Below, one piece after another: positions 10,478 to 20,918 of a stretch of DNA of 64,000 nt; the first letter of the stretch is position 1; each line of letters opens with the position of its first letter. Origin of the DNA: Marinomonas agarivorans (GTDB taxonomy: Bacteria > Pseudomonadota > Gammaproteobacteria > Pseudomonadales > Marinomonadaceae). Where the stretch lies: assembly GCA_002173415.2 (NCBI GenBank), contig NHNK02000006.1, positions 1 through 64,000 on the forward strand, given 5' to 3'. A model generated the notes under the pieces. That model did no database searches and was not told where the DNA came from. It worked only from the letters and a program-made list of their open reading frames with translations. The position numbers were made by a program, and so were the translations under genes.

Positions 10478-11221
10478 TTAAATACCACATATCAGACATT
10501 GAGGATCTTGTGTTAAACGTATTTCTCGCCATTGTCCTTGTGCACCATCAAATAGTCGAAGTTTTCCGTGTTCAACTGTGCCACATCCGCTAAGTATTTT
10601 AATTGCATCTAAAGCTTGCAAAACACCAATTGTCCCTATCACTGGGCTAATTACACCAGATTCACTACAGTTAAGCATTTCATCGTCTAGGTGAGGATAT
10701 AAACACTGATAGCAAATTTGTCTTTGGTCTGAAAACAAAAAGCTTTGTAATTGTCCTTGCCAACGAATACCTGCACCTGTAACAAGATTAGTTTGAGTCT
10801 GGAAGCACGTTTTATTGATTGCCTGCCTTACAGTAAAGTTATCGGTACAGTCGAGTACAAGATCTGCACTTTGAATATAGTCTGCTAGCCTTGCATATGT
10901 CATTTTTTCTTGTACAGCAACAATTTGAGTATGAGGATTTTGTTTTAGTAACTGTTCTTTCGCTGCCGACACTTTTGCCATATGTATATTGTCATTGGAA
11001 TAAAGTACTTGCCTAGCCAAATTACTTAACTCGACTTCATCGTGATCTACAAGCGTCAGCTTTCCAACGCCTGCCGCAGATAGATATAATGAAGCAATGT
11101 TGCCTAAGCCACCAAGTCCGACTACCAGCACATTCGATTCATTTAGTTTAAGTTGTCCTTCTATGTCGAAGTCTGGCATTAAAATTTGGCGACTATAGCG
11201 CTCCAACTGTAAGTCGTTCAT
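10478..11221 (-). CDS. MoeB/ThiF/HesA family adenylyltransferase
   Basis: This 247-residue E1-like enzyme adenylates the C-terminal Gly of a ubiquitin-like sulfur carrier, either MoaD for molybdopterin or ThiS for thiazole. The ATP-binding GLGGLGN is near residue 35. The DHDEVELSNLARQ motif has Ala where Gln is usual in the NLQRQ form. A structural zinc site is formed by CYQC and CLIC. No moa, moe or thi gene is adjacent, so MoeB and ThiF cannot be separated by context. E. coli MoeB is 249 residues, which slightly favours MoeB. Confidence 0.88.
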   Translation of the reverse strand: MNDLQLERYSRQILMPDFDIEGQLKLNESNVLVVGLGGLGNIASLYLSAAGVGKLTLVDHDEVELSNLARQVLYSNDNIHMAKVSAAKEQLLKQNPHTQIVAVQEKMTYARLADYIQSADLVLDCTDNFTVRQAINKTCFQTQTNLVTGAGIRWQGQLQSFLFSDQRQICYQCLYPHLDDEMLNCSESGVISPVIGTIGVLQALDAIKILSGCGTVEHGKLRLFDGAQGQWREIRLTQDPQCLICGI

Positions 11222-11417
11222 CGTCTTCTCTGATCTAGTTAATAATCTCGCTAAGGAGGATAGCGTAGCCTATACGCTCTCTTCGCCATCATACTGTTTA
11301 TTTTGTTAGCATGGAGCACTATTAAGTATAAAAAATCTTATTTTTTCTATTGTATCTTTGTTAATATTTCTCGCTGCCTTTAATACGTATTTTAATCATC
11401 AAGCTCGGATAGAAAGC

Positions 11418-12713
11418 ATGAAATTCCCTGGTCGTCGAAAGTTAAAGCACTATTTCCCTGTTTCTCAGCCAAAACCTATTTTACCTACTCATGAAGTTCA
11501 ACCTACTGAAGATACTTATATTGTTGGTTTAGATGAAACTATTGTGGATGTACTAGCCAATGTTGATGATGAGTTTTTGACCCGTTATGGCATACAAAAA
11601 GGCCTTTCCAACCTTGTTGATAAAGATACGGCCACGAAAGTTTATAATGAACTTGTTGAACGAGAATCTATTTCGGATCATTTTGCTGGCGGCACTATTG
11701 GCAACACATTACATAATTACTCTGTATTAGCAGACGATAAATCAGTTTTATTGGGTGTTATGTCAGCAAGCATTCAATTACGATCTCCTGCTTATCATTA
11801 TATTTGCCACACCAGTAGCAAAGTAGATATGAATCACTTACAGGCTGTTGATGGCGATATTGGTCAAGGTATTACACTTATTACGCCAGATGGAGAAAGA
11901 ACCTTTGCCATCGCTCCCGGAGATATGGATGAACTCAATCCACAGCATATTCCAGAAAATATTATTGCTCATAGTGCCGCTCTTGTTACTTGTGCTTACC
12001 CATTACGACATCAAGACAAACCAATTTATCAGGCAATGATGACAGCAATCAACACAGCAACTAAACATGATATTCCTGTGGTATTAACGTTAGGTACTCA
12101 ACATTTAGTTAGCGAAAATAAAGATCTTTTAATGCCTCTGATTTCACAATCTGTTGGTGTTCTTGCCATGAATGAATTGGAAGCAGAAGCACTAACGGGT
12201 CACCAAGACCCTTTGTTGGCGGCAGACGCGATTTTAGACCATGTTGATATGGTGCTAATTACGGCTGGGGCGGAAGGGCTTTATTTATGTGGTCACACAA
12301 CGGTAGATCTTGCTAGAAAAACCAGCAATCCCATCAAGTCTGGTGCCATTACAGATTTTAACTTATACGAATTCAGTCGACCGATGAGAAAAGCAGACTG
12401 TCAGGATGCCATTAAAGTTTTCTCTCATATTGACCCCTATATGGGAGGGCCTGAACAAATTAAAAATACGAATGGTGCTGGCGACGGTGCCTTATCTGCT
12501 CTACTACATGACATTGCGGCCAATGGCTTCCACAGATCAGCGGTACCGACCTCCAGTAAGCATAAAGCGCCATTTTTGACTTACTCATCTTTTGCTCAGA
12601 TTTGTAAATACGCCAATCGAGTCAGTTATGAAATTTTAGCCCATAACGCATCTCGACTCTCAAGAGGGTTACCAGAAAGGGAAGACAGCCTAGAAGAAAC
12701 ATATTGGGAATAG
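11418..12713 (+). CDS. gsk: inosine-guanosine kinase
   Basis: Gsk phosphorylates inosine and guanosine with ATP in purine salvage. The protein matches E. coli Gsk closely from M-K-F-P-G-R-R-K to P-E-R-E-D-S-L-E-E, so the ATG at 11418 is chosen over an upstream start that would add 20 hydrophobic residues. This gives 431 residues (E. coli 434). The PfkB-type catalytic motif NTNGAGDGA is near residue 350 and FAGGTIGNT lines the nucleoside site. The last codons sit in the first copy of a 20-bp tandem duplication. A terminator shared with cheW follows. Confidence 0.95.
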   Translation: MKFPGRRKLKHYFPVSQPKPILPTHEVQPTEDTYIVGLDETIVDVLANVDDEFLTRYGIQKGLSNLVDKDTATKVYNELVERESISDHFAGGTIGNTLHNYSVLADDKSVLLGVMSASIQLRSPAYHYICHTSSKVDMNHLQAVDGDIGQGITLITPDGERTFAIAPGDMDELNPQHIPENIIAHSAALVTCAYPLRHQDKPIYQAMMTAINTATKHDIPVVLTLGTQHLVSENKDLLMPLISQSVGVLAMNELEAEALTGHQDPLLAADAILDHVDMVLITAGAEGLYLCGHTTVDLARKTSNPIKSGAITDFNLYEFSRPMRKADCQDAIKVFSHIDPYMGGPEQIKNTNGAGDGALSALLHDIAANGFHRSAVPTSSKHKAPFLTYSSFAQICKYANRVSYEILAHNASRLSRGLPEREDSLEETYWE

Positions 12714-12730
12714 AAGAAACATATTGGGAA
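12691..12730. repeat. 20-bp perfect tandem duplication at the 3' end of gsk
   Basis: Two identical 20-bp copies, each beginning TAGAAGAAACA and ending TTGGGAA, lie at 12691-12710 and 12711-12730. The first copy encodes the end of Gsk. The second begins with the TAG stop itself. Because 20 is not a multiple of 3, the second copy could not be read in the same frame. Confidence 0.95.
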
Positions 12731-12773
12731 TAAATACTTTTGCAAGTACAACTCCTTCTTACCACCTTACAAT

Positions 12774-12805
12774 AAAAAAGCCATCTCTTGTGAGATGGCC
12801 TTTTA
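12774..12805. terminator. bidirectional terminator between gsk and cheW
   Basis: The arms GCCATCTC and GAGATGGC pair around a 4-base TTGT loop, with an A-run before and a T-run after the stem. It lies between two convergent genes. Confidence 0.9.
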
Positions 12806-12887
12806 TAAAACATTTTGTCACGTTCAGATCATTATTCTTTCATGACTAGAAATGAATATGGCTAGAAAGAATATGGTTAGAAACGAA

Positions 12888-13397
12888 TTAAGAAAGAGCT
12901 TCTATTCCTAGCGCTTCATTACTTTCAAAGAAACGATTCAATTCAAGTAAAATAACCAGTTCTTCATCTTTTTGATAAACACCTTGAATGAACATTTGAG
13001 CTTCAGCATTCCCTACGTTTGGTGTAATTTCAATTTCACCTTGGTATAGGTAGAACACTTCTTGTACTGCATCAACTAGTAAACCAACTTGTTCATTTTC
13101 ATGTTCAACAATGATAATACGAGTATCGTCAGTGATAGTAGCTTCGGGTAAGCCAAAACGAACTCTAGAATCGACTACTGTTACTACATTACCACGCAAA
13201 TTAACGATGCCCATAACATAGGTTGGCGCGCCCGGCACAGGAGCAATTTCACTGTAACGCAATACTTCGCGTATATGCATGACATTAATGCCATAGGTTT
13301 CATCGATTAGTTTAAAAGTAAGATATTGAAGCAGTTCTCCTTTCTTACTTTCCGCAACCCCTTTACTAGAATCATCTACTACCGCAATTTCTGACAT
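12888..13397 (-). CDS. cheW: chemotaxis coupling protein CheW
   Basis: CheW bridges chemoreceptors and the CheA kinase at the inner face of the membrane. The 169-residue protein is one CheW domain (about 25-165), with the conserved YGINVMHIREVLR and the GIVNLRGNVVTVVD loop. The ATG at 13397 has a GGA upstream; a GTG four codons earlier lacks a ribosome-binding site. It is alone, away from cheA or cheY. It may be one of several CheW copies, or may serve the receptor encoded near 25 kb. It shares a terminator with gsk. Confidence 0.93.
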   Translation of the reverse strand: MSEIAVVDDSSKGVAESKKGELLQYLTFKLIDETYGINVMHIREVLRYSEIAPVPGAPTYVMGIVNLRGNVVTVVDSRVRFGLPEATITDDTRIIIVEHENEQVGLLVDAVQEVFYLYQGEIEITPNVGNAEAQMFIQGVYQKDEELVILLELNRFFESNEALGIEALS

Positions 13398-13581
13398 AAC
13401 AGCATCCACATTTAAATAGTTTTAAAATTATAAGGTATCCATTTATACCTGTTTATAGTACACAGATTATAGCGCCTTATTTCGTATTTTTAAGTATCAA
13501 TTCGTGATCTTAGCCTATTCCACACAAAAATATCTTGTCTAAAACAGTAAACTTGTCACCCTTGAACTTACATTTTAATAG

Positions 13582-14589
13582 TTAAGAAAATGACACCAAT
13601 CCCATTGCTTGTCTAGCTGAGGTCACTATCAGTTTCGCTCTAGTGCGTGCTCTTACTGCTCCTGCTTGTAAAATATCTTCTATTCGTTGAGGATTAGCCA
13701 TTAAGGTTTGGTATTTTTCTCTTGCCTCTGCAAGTTCATTATTGACTAGCGCAAATAATTCTTTCTTGGCTTCACCCCATGCAATGCCATCAAGAAACTT
13801 CTGACGCATCTCTTCTTTTTGTTCAGGTGTTGCGAAAGCACTATAAATATCAAACACAGTTGAGTCATTAGGATCTTTTGGTTCACCAGGTTCTAGCAAA
13901 TTCGTATTAATTTTATTAATGGCCTTTTTGAGTTTTTTCTCGCCTTCAAACAACGGAATAGTATTGTTGTAACTCTTGCTCATTTTGCGCCCATCCAGCC
14001 CTTTTAGTAAAGGAGTGTCTTCATCTACAACCGCTTCGGGTAAAACAAAGTTATCTTTAAAAATATGATTAAAACGTCCTGCGATATCTCGAGCCATTTC
14101 AATGTGTTGTATTTGATCTCGACCCACAGGGACCTTATGCGCATTAAATGCCAAAATATCGGCTGCCATTAATACTGGATAACAAAACAGTCCCATATTA
14201 ACGCCAAAGTCTGAATCTTGCTCTGCTTCAACGTTAATATCTACGGCTGCTTTATAAGCATGAGCTCGGTTCATTAGTCCTTTGGCTGTCACACAGGTTA
14301 ATAACCAGTTCAGTTCTGCGACTTCTGGAATGTCCGACTGCCGATAAAAAGTTACTTTTTCAGGATCAAGGCCGCAGGCTAACCACGTGGCGGCGATTTC
14401 TAATCTGGACTGTTTAACACGCTCTGGATCCTGACATTTAATTAGGGCATGGTAGTCTGCTAAAAAGAAGTAAGATTCAACATTGGCCTGCAAACTGGTT
14501 GCAATAGCTGGGCGAATTGCTCCTACATAGTTGCCAAGATGAGGTGTACCACTGGTTGTTATTCCTGTTAAGACGATTTCTTTAGCCAT
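13582..14589 (-). CDS. trpS: tryptophanyl-tRNA synthetase
   Basis: TrpS charges tRNA-Trp. The 335-residue class Ic enzyme has the HIGH-type motif PHLGN (residues 16-20) and the KMSKS loop (about 203-207), and matches the family length of about 330-340. It lies 127 bases downstream of recD on the same strand. The spacer holds no terminator that I could see, so read-through from the rec operon is possible. No T-box or leader peptide was seen. Confidence 0.97.
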   Translation of the reverse strand: MAKEIVLTGITTSGTPHLGNYVGAIRPAIATSLQANVESYFFLADYHALIKCQDPERVKQSRLEIAATWLACGLDPEKVTFYRQSDIPEVAELNWLLTCVTAKGLMNRAHAYKAAVDINVEAEQDSDFGVNMGLFCYPVLMAADILAFNAHKVPVGRDQIQHIEMARDIAGRFNHIFKDNFVLPEAVVDEDTPLLKGLDGRKMSKSYNNTIPLFEGEKKLKKAINKINTNLLEPGEPKDPNDSTVFDIYSAFATPEQKEEMRQKFLDGIAWGEAKKELFALVNNELAEAREKYQTLMANPQRIEDILQAGAVRARTRAKLIVTSARQAMGLVSFS

Positions 14590-14716
14590 GTTTTATTTTT
14601 TCTCGGTTTTACATTTTTTCGAGTTGAAAAGTACTGGTCTACCCTACCACAAAACCTATCAGGCAAAAATTGCATTAGCACAATTATTTCGTTCTGACTT
14701 ATTAAGCAATTGATCG

Positions 14717-16951
14717 CTATGTGCGCCATAGTAAATCGGTTAAACCTGAATAACGCTTTACATTTGTGGCCAATGTGGCTTTTACACTGCTCAAGGTCGC
14801 CCATAAACGAAAGCGTTTTTTTGCACGGGTAATGCCGGTATAAAATAACTCTCGGGTCAAGATAGAGTTATCATAAGTGGGTAAAATCAGTTCGACATGC
14901 TCAAACTCTGAGCCTTGTGATTTATGCACTGTCATTACAAAAACCGCTTCATAGTTTGTGAGCCGACTTGGCAAATACCCTCGAACATCACCATTAGCAA
15001 GTTCAAACCAAACCCGTAATCGCCCATCTTTACTATTATGATCTGGCAGACAAATACCAATATCGCCATTAAATAAATCCAGCGCGGCATCATTGCGGGT
15101 AATAATAATGGCCTTACCCGCATACCATGTTGGCATTTGCTCAGTTATTTGGCCTGATTGAATCCAACCTTGAGTAAAAAAGTGACTTTGCAGATGTCGA
15201 TTCAATTGTTCAACGCCAAATGCTCCTTCCCTCATGGCAGTCAGTACTTGGTATTGGGAAAAGGCTTTGAAAACAGACTGGATTGCTTTATTTGCGACCA
15301 AACTGCTTTCAGTTAATTCATTTGCATCGACATTATTACTCGCCAAATAGTTGGTTATTTTTTGCCAATATGGGTGATAACCCACAGCTAATTCTGCAAT
15401 ATCAATGACGGATTCACTTATATCTTGCTTTTGCTGTCGAGTTTTTCGTGTTGCTTCTGACAATGGTAGCCATGCGACGCTGTCGTTATCACTCTGAGCT
15501 GCAACGGTGGAAGGAGGAAATTTTTTTGGCGCCGCTTGCAGTAACTCGATGCTGCGTTCTATATCGGCTTGATTAACAGCTTTGGCTAATTGACCAATAC
15601 CGCTGTTTGCCGCAAAGCGATAACTTTTTGAGAGCAACGATAAATGCTGTCGCATAGGAAAGTTGTATAGATGGGTGTCTGCATTGTTTTCTGTCGCAGC
15701 ATTGTTTTCATCTACATTGTTAGCAACTGGTGCCTGCGTGACTTTCATGCCACTGGCTTGAGTAAGTTTTGCCAGCCAATCAGCACTGTAAAAGTGGTTC
15801 TCAATACCATAAGTCAAATCCGCTAATGCGCTACCAGCTTCAACCGAAGCCAGTTGATCCTTATCACCCAATAAAATCAGACGCGCATGCTCTGGCAAAG
15901 CATCTAGTAATTTAGCCATCATGGGTAAGTCTACCATTGAGGCTTCATCGACCAAGAGCACATCCAAATGCAATGGGTTTTCTTTATGATGAATAAATTG
16001 CGAACGACCAAATCGACTCCCTAATAGTCGATGCAGTGTCGAGGCTTGCTCTGGTATTTGTGTGAGTAACTCCGTCGGTAAGGCGTTATCGTGCAGAAGC
16101 GCTGCTTTGGCACCAATAATCGATTCTGTTAGCCGTGCTGCTGCTTTGCCTGTTGGTGCCGCCAACTCTATTCTGAGTGATTTCCCCTCTTCATGGGTTT
16201 GTGCAGTTAATAATGCCAACAGTTTGGTAACTGTGGTGGTTTTGCCAGTTCCTGGGCCACCACTGATAATGGAAAACGCTTGTAGAGCTGAATTTGCTAC
16301 CGCTAATTTTTGCCAATCTATTTCAAATGGAGATGTTGAAGTCGATGTGGAGTTTTCGCTAAATAATGTGTCTAACCAGGCTTTTTTAAATGGATAAAGT
16401 GGCCGTTGTTGGGCCTGCTGAATAAAGTTGACCAAACTTGTTTCATAGTCAAAATAACGACGTAGGTATAAACGATCATTCACAAGCACCATGGGTGCTG
16501 TGGTGCTTGTATTTTCCAACAGCGAATGATTAGGCCGTGTTCTATCTTCCACTAACACTGATGTTCGTAATTCATCCAGTATTTGTTGATAAGAAACTAT
16601 CCCGAAGGAAGACAAACAAGCTTGCCAACTTGCCACATCGTTTATTTGACTCTTTGCCATCTGGTTGGCTTCAAGTAAACCTGCAAAAGGCTTGGCAAAC
16701 AGCTCAGACAACAACAAACAAACATGCCCTTGGCCAAGTGAGTAGCTAACGGCCATGCCAGCCAATAACACACTAGCCGGCGTTTTGGCCATTACTTCCT
16801 CCGATGCGATGGCCTGTGCCACAGTTTGCTGAGAGGCGTTTTCTGTGAGTAAACCTGCTAACTCTTTAATCCAGTACAGATCAATTGCTCTGATAAGACC
16901 AAGTTGTTGCCAATGGGCCATCTGTTCAATTATTTTGTCAGAAGAGGTCAT
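14717..16951 (-). CDS. recD: exodeoxyribonuclease V alpha subunit (RecD)
   Basis: RecD is the fast 5'-3' helicase of the RecBCD double-strand-break repair machine. The chosen ATG at 16951 has AAGGAG six bases upstream, gives 744 residues and overlaps the end of recB by 14 bases. An ATG 27 bases further up lacks such a site. Walker A GPGTGKT is at residues 232-238, the DEAS box is in VLLVDEASMVD, and the SF1 C-terminal motif VHKSQGSEF comes late. E. coli RecD is 608 residues, so this is a long version. Extra length includes an Asn-rich stretch (VDENNAATENNAD) made by a short tandem duplication. Confidence 0.95.
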   Translation of the reverse strand: MTSSDKIIEQMAHWQQLGLIRAIDLYWIKELAGLLTENASQQTVAQAIASEEVMAKTPASVLLAGMAVSYSLGQGHVCLLLSELFAKPFAGLLEANQMAKSQINDVASWQACLSSFGIVSYQQILDELRTSVLVEDRTRPNHSLLENTSTTAPMVLVNDRLYLRRYFDYETSLVNFIQQAQQRPLYPFKKAWLDTLFSENSTSTSTSPFEIDWQKLAVANSALQAFSIISGGPGTGKTTTVTKLLALLTAQTHEEGKSLRIELAAPTGKAAARLTESIIGAKAALLHDNALPTELLTQIPEQASTLHRLLGSRFGRSQFIHHKENPLHLDVLLVDEASMVDLPMMAKLLDALPEHARLILLGDKDQLASVEAGSALADLTYGIENHFYSADWLAKLTQASGMKVTQAPVANNVDENNAATENNADTHLYNFPMRQHLSLLSKSYRFAANSGIGQLAKAVNQADIERSIELLQAAPKKFPPSTVAAQSDNDSVAWLPLSEATRKTRQQKQDISESVIDIAELAVGYHPYWQKITNYLASNNVDANELTESSLVANKAIQSVFKAFSQYQVLTAMREGAFGVEQLNRHLQSHFFTQGWIQSGQITEQMPTWYAGKAIIITRNDAALDLFNGDIGICLPDHNSKDGRLRVWFELANGDVRGYLPSRLTNYEAVFVMTVHKSQGSEFEHVELILPTYDNSILTRELFYTGITRAKKRFRLWATLSSVKATLATNVKRYSGLTDLLWRT
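15681..15716. repeat. 18-bp imperfect tandem duplication inside recD
   Basis: Two in-frame 18-bp copies beginning GCATTGTTTTC lie at 15681-15698 and 15699-15716. They encode an Asn/Glu-rich linker in RecD (ENNAATENNAD on the minus strand). The copies differ in a few bases near their ends. Confidence 0.75.
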
Positions 16952-19900
16952 ATTGCGCTCCTTCTGAAACTGTTTCACCCTTCATTGCCGTTTTTTCTTC
17001 TGTGTACTTGCCTTGCATTAATTGATCAAGTGCTTCGACATGGGCCTTAGTCAAACGCGTCGTGAAAACACCTGCTCTCTCTCTACAATTATCATTGCTA
17101 TTATAATTTTTTGGCTCAGCACTGAGTCCACGTAGGAATAGATAACACACTCCACCAACATGTTTATCGTAGTCATAATTCGGTAATCGCTGCGATAAAA
17201 AACGGTGTAGCGCTAAGGTATAAAGTTGGTATTGCAAATCATAGCGATGTTCAACCATAGCGATTTCCATATCGGTTTGTTGATAATCCGATAAACTCAT
17301 ACCAAGGTGATTAGACTTATAATCCATCACATAATATCGCCCTTCGTGCTCGAACAGTAAATCGATAAAACCTTTTAACATGCCTTTGAGATGCTGCTCT
17401 TCAATCATGGGTGTCTGTGCAGACATCCGTGTTAACAAGGGATCATGCTGTCGAGCCAACTGATCTAACTGCTTGGCACTAAACCCTGCTACTGGCAAAA
17501 AGAATTCCATTTCTTTATGACACTGTTGAGCCGACAAATCCTGCAAACAAAAACCTGCCATGATCTCGGTAGTCACTATGTCTTTTAACCAATTAGACAG
17601 TGGCGTTAACCAACCAGAATAGTTTTGCTGAGTAGCATAGTCATCCAGCAATGTTTGATGCTGGGTTTTAATTAAGTCGGCAAACGTGGCTTTGTTGGCC
17701 GGCTTGTTGAGCCATTTCCCTTCGAGCAAATCGTGTAGAAATGTGCCTGCTTTGGCTCCTTTGGGGAAAGTGAAGGCATTCAATAACGTCTGGTGGTCAG
17801 GTGACATTTCTGCCAGTGTGTTTGCAGCTGGCTCTGTTATGTCTGTTAAAGAGACGCGTGAAAACTCATCTTTACCTGGTTCGCTGCTTTCCACGGCTGA
17901 TGTGTGGCTTTTTAATTGGTTCGCTTGTTCTGTTATCCCGTTCGTTATGCTTTCTTTTGGGTTTTCCTTTGAGCCTTCCTGTGCAAAAAGCCCAGTTGCT
18001 TTCACTACCAAGGATGAATAACTACCAACCCACCAGTCACGTTCAATAGTGCCATGAAAAGTGGCGGCTTTAAGCGGCTGTGTCGCCGCTAATTCATGTT
18101 CAAGTGCATTATCCAATACACAAACTTCGTCGTCTTGATGGATGATTTGTAATGCCATTAACGGTGTTGGATACTCTTCAAGCCATTGGCGTATATTGTT
18201 CTCAAACACGCCCAGCTCTTGTGGTTTCCCGCGACTTAACAAGGCTCCAACACCACTTAAATGCACCTGCAGTTCTGCTGCTTTGCTCTTGGTTGCTGGT
18301 TTACCAACTTGAGCACAACCGATATAGCACACCTCTCGTGCTCGCGTTAAAGCAACATAGGCTAGGCGCATTTCCCCAGCGTATAGTTCTTGCGTATGTT
18401 TTTCACTTTGCTCTTCTGCCGGTGTAGGGGCGTAAAAAAGTTGATTGTTTTGTCCATGATACAGTGCATATTTGTCTCTATTACGAAACGGCATGCAAGC
18501 AAAAGGCAGATACACAATAGGATATTCAAGCCCTTTACTTTTATGAATGGTGATAATACGAACTAAGTCATCGTCTGTTTCTAGCCGAATTTTTTGTTCA
18601 TCACTATTGCCATCAGGTTGTTGTATAGCTAACGCGAAATAACGTAACAGACCTTCTTTTGATTCCAACTCCATGGCCTTTTGCTGTAATTTTTCGCCTA
18701 GGTGTAGCAAGTCGGTTAAACGTCGCTCACCTTGCATACGCCTTTCTGCAACCGAGTTCGAGTCGACACTCTCTGTCAATGTACCACCAGCCAATAGAGT
18801 TTGTGGCAAAGCAAGATCCTGCATAAAGGCTCGCAACATCGGCAAGATGCCGCGCTGATCCCATAATTGGAAATAGTGCTGAAACTTTTCGACCCATTGC
18901 TCATAAACCAAATCATCTTGGTTGAGCAGATCAAGTTCCGACAACTGCCATCCTAGTAAATCCGTTGCTAAGGCAGATCGTAGAGGTATTTCTTGTCCTT
19001 TACTCAAGATGGCTTGCAAGATCAGTAACAGATCACGTGCCTCATTACTAGCAAAGACAGAGCCTCTGTCACTTAAATACACGCTGGCAACACCACGTTT
19101 TGCCAGACTACGTTTCATCAATTGGGCTTGCTGATAGCCAGACACCAAAACGGCAATATCGCCTGAGTAAACCGCTCTTTTTGCATCCTTGTTTTCGGCT
19201 AGGTGCGCTTTGCCTTTGGCTCCATCAACCAAGAGTTGGGCAATATGTTGGCCTGATATCTCTGCCATTTGTTGCTGGTATTGAGCAGGAGAAACAACCG
19301 CTTCATCCTGAAAAACAGACTCGTCACACAATAGTTGCAACGCAGGTTCAACAGCATCATGACGATAAAACTGACCATTTTTAGCACGATCTTGCACTGG
19401 CGAAAAAGGAATGCCTGTGACCTTAAAAGGCTTATCATGACCATTAAAAAGTGCATTCACACTTTGAATCATTGCCGCAGAAGAACGGTAGTTAGTGCCA
19501 AGTGCATAAATTGCATCAGCCTGTTCTCGTGCTTTTAGGTAGGTATAAATATCGGCGCCTCGAAAGGCATAAATAGCCTGCTTCGGATCACCGATCATAA
19601 TGAGACCAAGGTGCTGGCTGTCCTTATTCGCTGCCCCATAAATGCGGTTAAATATGCGGAATTGCACTGGGTCCGTGTCTTGAAATTCATCAATTAACGC
19701 AATGGGATATAGCTGTCGAATTCGCTTGGCCAATGAGTATGTTTCTGAGAGTGTCAACGCTGCATCCAAACTGGTCAATAAATCGGTAAAGGTCAGCTTT
19801 TGGCTTTGCTGTTGCCATTGAACCAGCCGAGTTTGTACCTGCTGCCAAAATGTCGCTAATAGCGCTGGCTTTATTTTTTCGACTGTGGGGTATTCTTGAT

Positions 19901-20918
19901 ACAGTTTGGCCACTTGCACAAAAAAGTCATGTTGAGGTAATTCACCATTCTTCTTGAGCTTGGTTTTATGCAAGTCACTGTTAAATTTTTCCAGTTCTTT
20001 GGGCAAGCTAAACGTGTCGCTTTGTGCCCATTCAAGTATTGTCTGCGCAACTTGCTCTTGTTTTTTTGCCACCCAAAAACGGCCATCTAACCCACTAGCA
20101 TTCATCGCAGTAAGAATTTCTGTCGCGCCGGCCAACCACGCTTTTTTGATGTGGTTAAGTGTTTTTTGTGTTGCTACTAAGGTCGCAGATAAGTCAAAAC
20201 GCTCGCCTTCTTCACACGCTATTTCACTAGGTGCTATTTCATTAGACACTATTTTACTAGACGATTGAATTTTTATATCCGGTTGGTTTTGCAAAACTCG
20301 CAATTCTTGTTGCAACGCATCTGGCCCTGACCAAATAGGCTTTATTAACGCTGCCTCTGCTGCCGTCATAGGGTAAACGTTTACCCGCCATACATCTTTT
20401 ACGGCAAGAGCCAGTGGGCTTTGGTCATCGGTTTCAATGCTCTGTTGAAACAGCATACGACTCTCAAAGGCATTTTGACTTAACATACGCTGGCAAAAAC
20501 CGTGAATGGTAAAAATAGCGGCTTCATCCATTTGCTTTTCCGCATAAAGCAAATATTCAACCCCTGCGTTTTTTTGCTTTTCATCCAATGATTGAATCAG
20601 TTCGGCGAGAAAACCATCTTGCTTAGCCAGATGGTTTAGTGCTGTTTGATCGTTGGCTTGTAATAAGGCTTTACGTGCTTGTCGGATTCGTAGGCGAATA
20701 CGCGCTTTTAGCTCAGCGGTTGCGGCTTCAGTAAATGTCACCACCAGTATTTGATCAACGGTCAGAGGGCGAGCAAAGTCATACTCTGATTGAGCCGAGA
20801 GCAACAAACGCAAATACAAGTTCGCAATAGTGTAGGTCTTCCCTGTGCCGGCACTGGCTTCAATTAAGCGTTTGCCGAATAAGGGGAATGTCATAGCATC
20901 AAGTGCATTCACTGTCAT
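16938..20918 (-). CDS. recB: exodeoxyribonuclease V beta subunit (RecB)
   Basis: RecB is the 3'-5' helicase and the nuclease subunit of RecBCD. The ATG at 20918 forms an ATGA overlap with the recC stop and has AGGGAG seven bases upstream, giving 1326 residues. The frame is open for 30 more codons, but those lie inside recC. Walker A ASAGTGKT is at about residues 21-28, DEFQDTDPVQ marks the UvrD-like helicase, and the C-terminal nuclease core is GFIDL and DYKSN. E. coli RecB is 1180 residues. The excess lies in low-complexity linkers, including a 15-bp repeat encoding SNEIA-PSEIA. The operon order is recC-recB-recD. Confidence 0.96.
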   Translation of the reverse strand: MTVNALDAMTFPLFGKRLIEASAGTGKTYTIANLYLRLLLSAQSEYDFARPLTVDQILVVTFTEAATAELKARIRLRIRQARKALLQANDQTALNHLAKQDGFLAELIQSLDEKQKNAGVEYLLYAEKQMDEAAIFTIHGFCQRMLSQNAFESRMLFQQSIETDDQSPLALAVKDVWRVNVYPMTAAEAALIKPIWSGPDALQQELRVLQNQPDIKIQSSSKIVSNEIAPSEIACEEGERFDLSATLVATQKTLNHIKKAWLAGATEILTAMNASGLDGRFWVAKKQEQVAQTILEWAQSDTFSLPKELEKFNSDLHKTKLKKNGELPQHDFFVQVAKLYQEYPTVEKIKPALLATFWQQVQTRLVQWQQQSQKLTFTDLLTSLDAALTLSETYSLAKRIRQLYPIALIDEFQDTDPVQFRIFNRIYGAANKDSQHLGLIMIGDPKQAIYAFRGADIYTYLKAREQADAIYALGTNYRSSAAMIQSVNALFNGHDKPFKVTGIPFSPVQDRAKNGQFYRHDAVEPALQLLCDESVFQDEAVVSPAQYQQQMAEISGQHIAQLLVDGAKGKAHLAENKDAKRAVYSGDIAVLVSGYQQAQLMKRSLAKRGVASVYLSDRGSVFASNEARDLLLILQAILSKGQEIPLRSALATDLLGWQLSELDLLNQDDLVYEQWVEKFQHYFQLWDQRGILPMLRAFMQDLALPQTLLAGGTLTESVDSNSVAERRMQGERRLTDLLHLGEKLQQKAMELESKEGLLRYFALAIQQPDGNSDEQKIRLETDDDLVRIITIHKSKGLEYPIVYLPFACMPFRNRDKYALYHGQNNQLFYAPTPAEEQSEKHTQELYAGEMRLAYVALTRAREVCYIGCAQVGKPATKSKAAELQVHLSGVGALLSRGKPQELGVFENNIRQWLEEYPTPLMALQIIHQDDEVCVLDNALEHELAATQPLKAATFHGTIERDWWVGSYSSLVVKATGLFAQEGSKENPKESITNGITEQANQLKSHTSAVESSEPGKDEFSRVSLTDITEPAANTLAEMSPDHQTLLNAFTFPKGAKAGTFLHDLLEGKWLNKPANKATFADLIKTQHQTLLDDYATQQNYSGWLTPLSNWLKDIVTTEIMAGFCLQDLSAQQCHKEMEFFLPVAGFSAKQLDQLARQHDPLLTRMSAQTPMIEEQHLKGMLKGFIDLLFEHEGRYYVMDYKSNHLGMSLSDYQQTDMEIAMVEHRYDLQYQLYTLALHRFLSQRLPNYDYDKHVGGVCYLFLRGLSAEPKNYNSNDNCRERAGVFTTRLTKAHVEALDQLMQGKYTEEKTAMKGETVSEGAQYDLF
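20218..20262. repeat. 15-bp imperfect repeat, three copies, inside recB
   Basis: Three adjacent 15-bp units start at 20218, 20233 and 20248, of the type GCTATTTCACTAGGT. They stay in frame and add 5 residues each to a RecB linker. Confidence 0.8.

Noticed and set aside
18152-18427. 91-codon plus-strand frame inside recB
   Set aside because: It is a shadow of the RecB coding sequence on the other strand, without its own start signals. The many similar frames opposite recB, recC, clpA and cobN were dismissed for the same reason.
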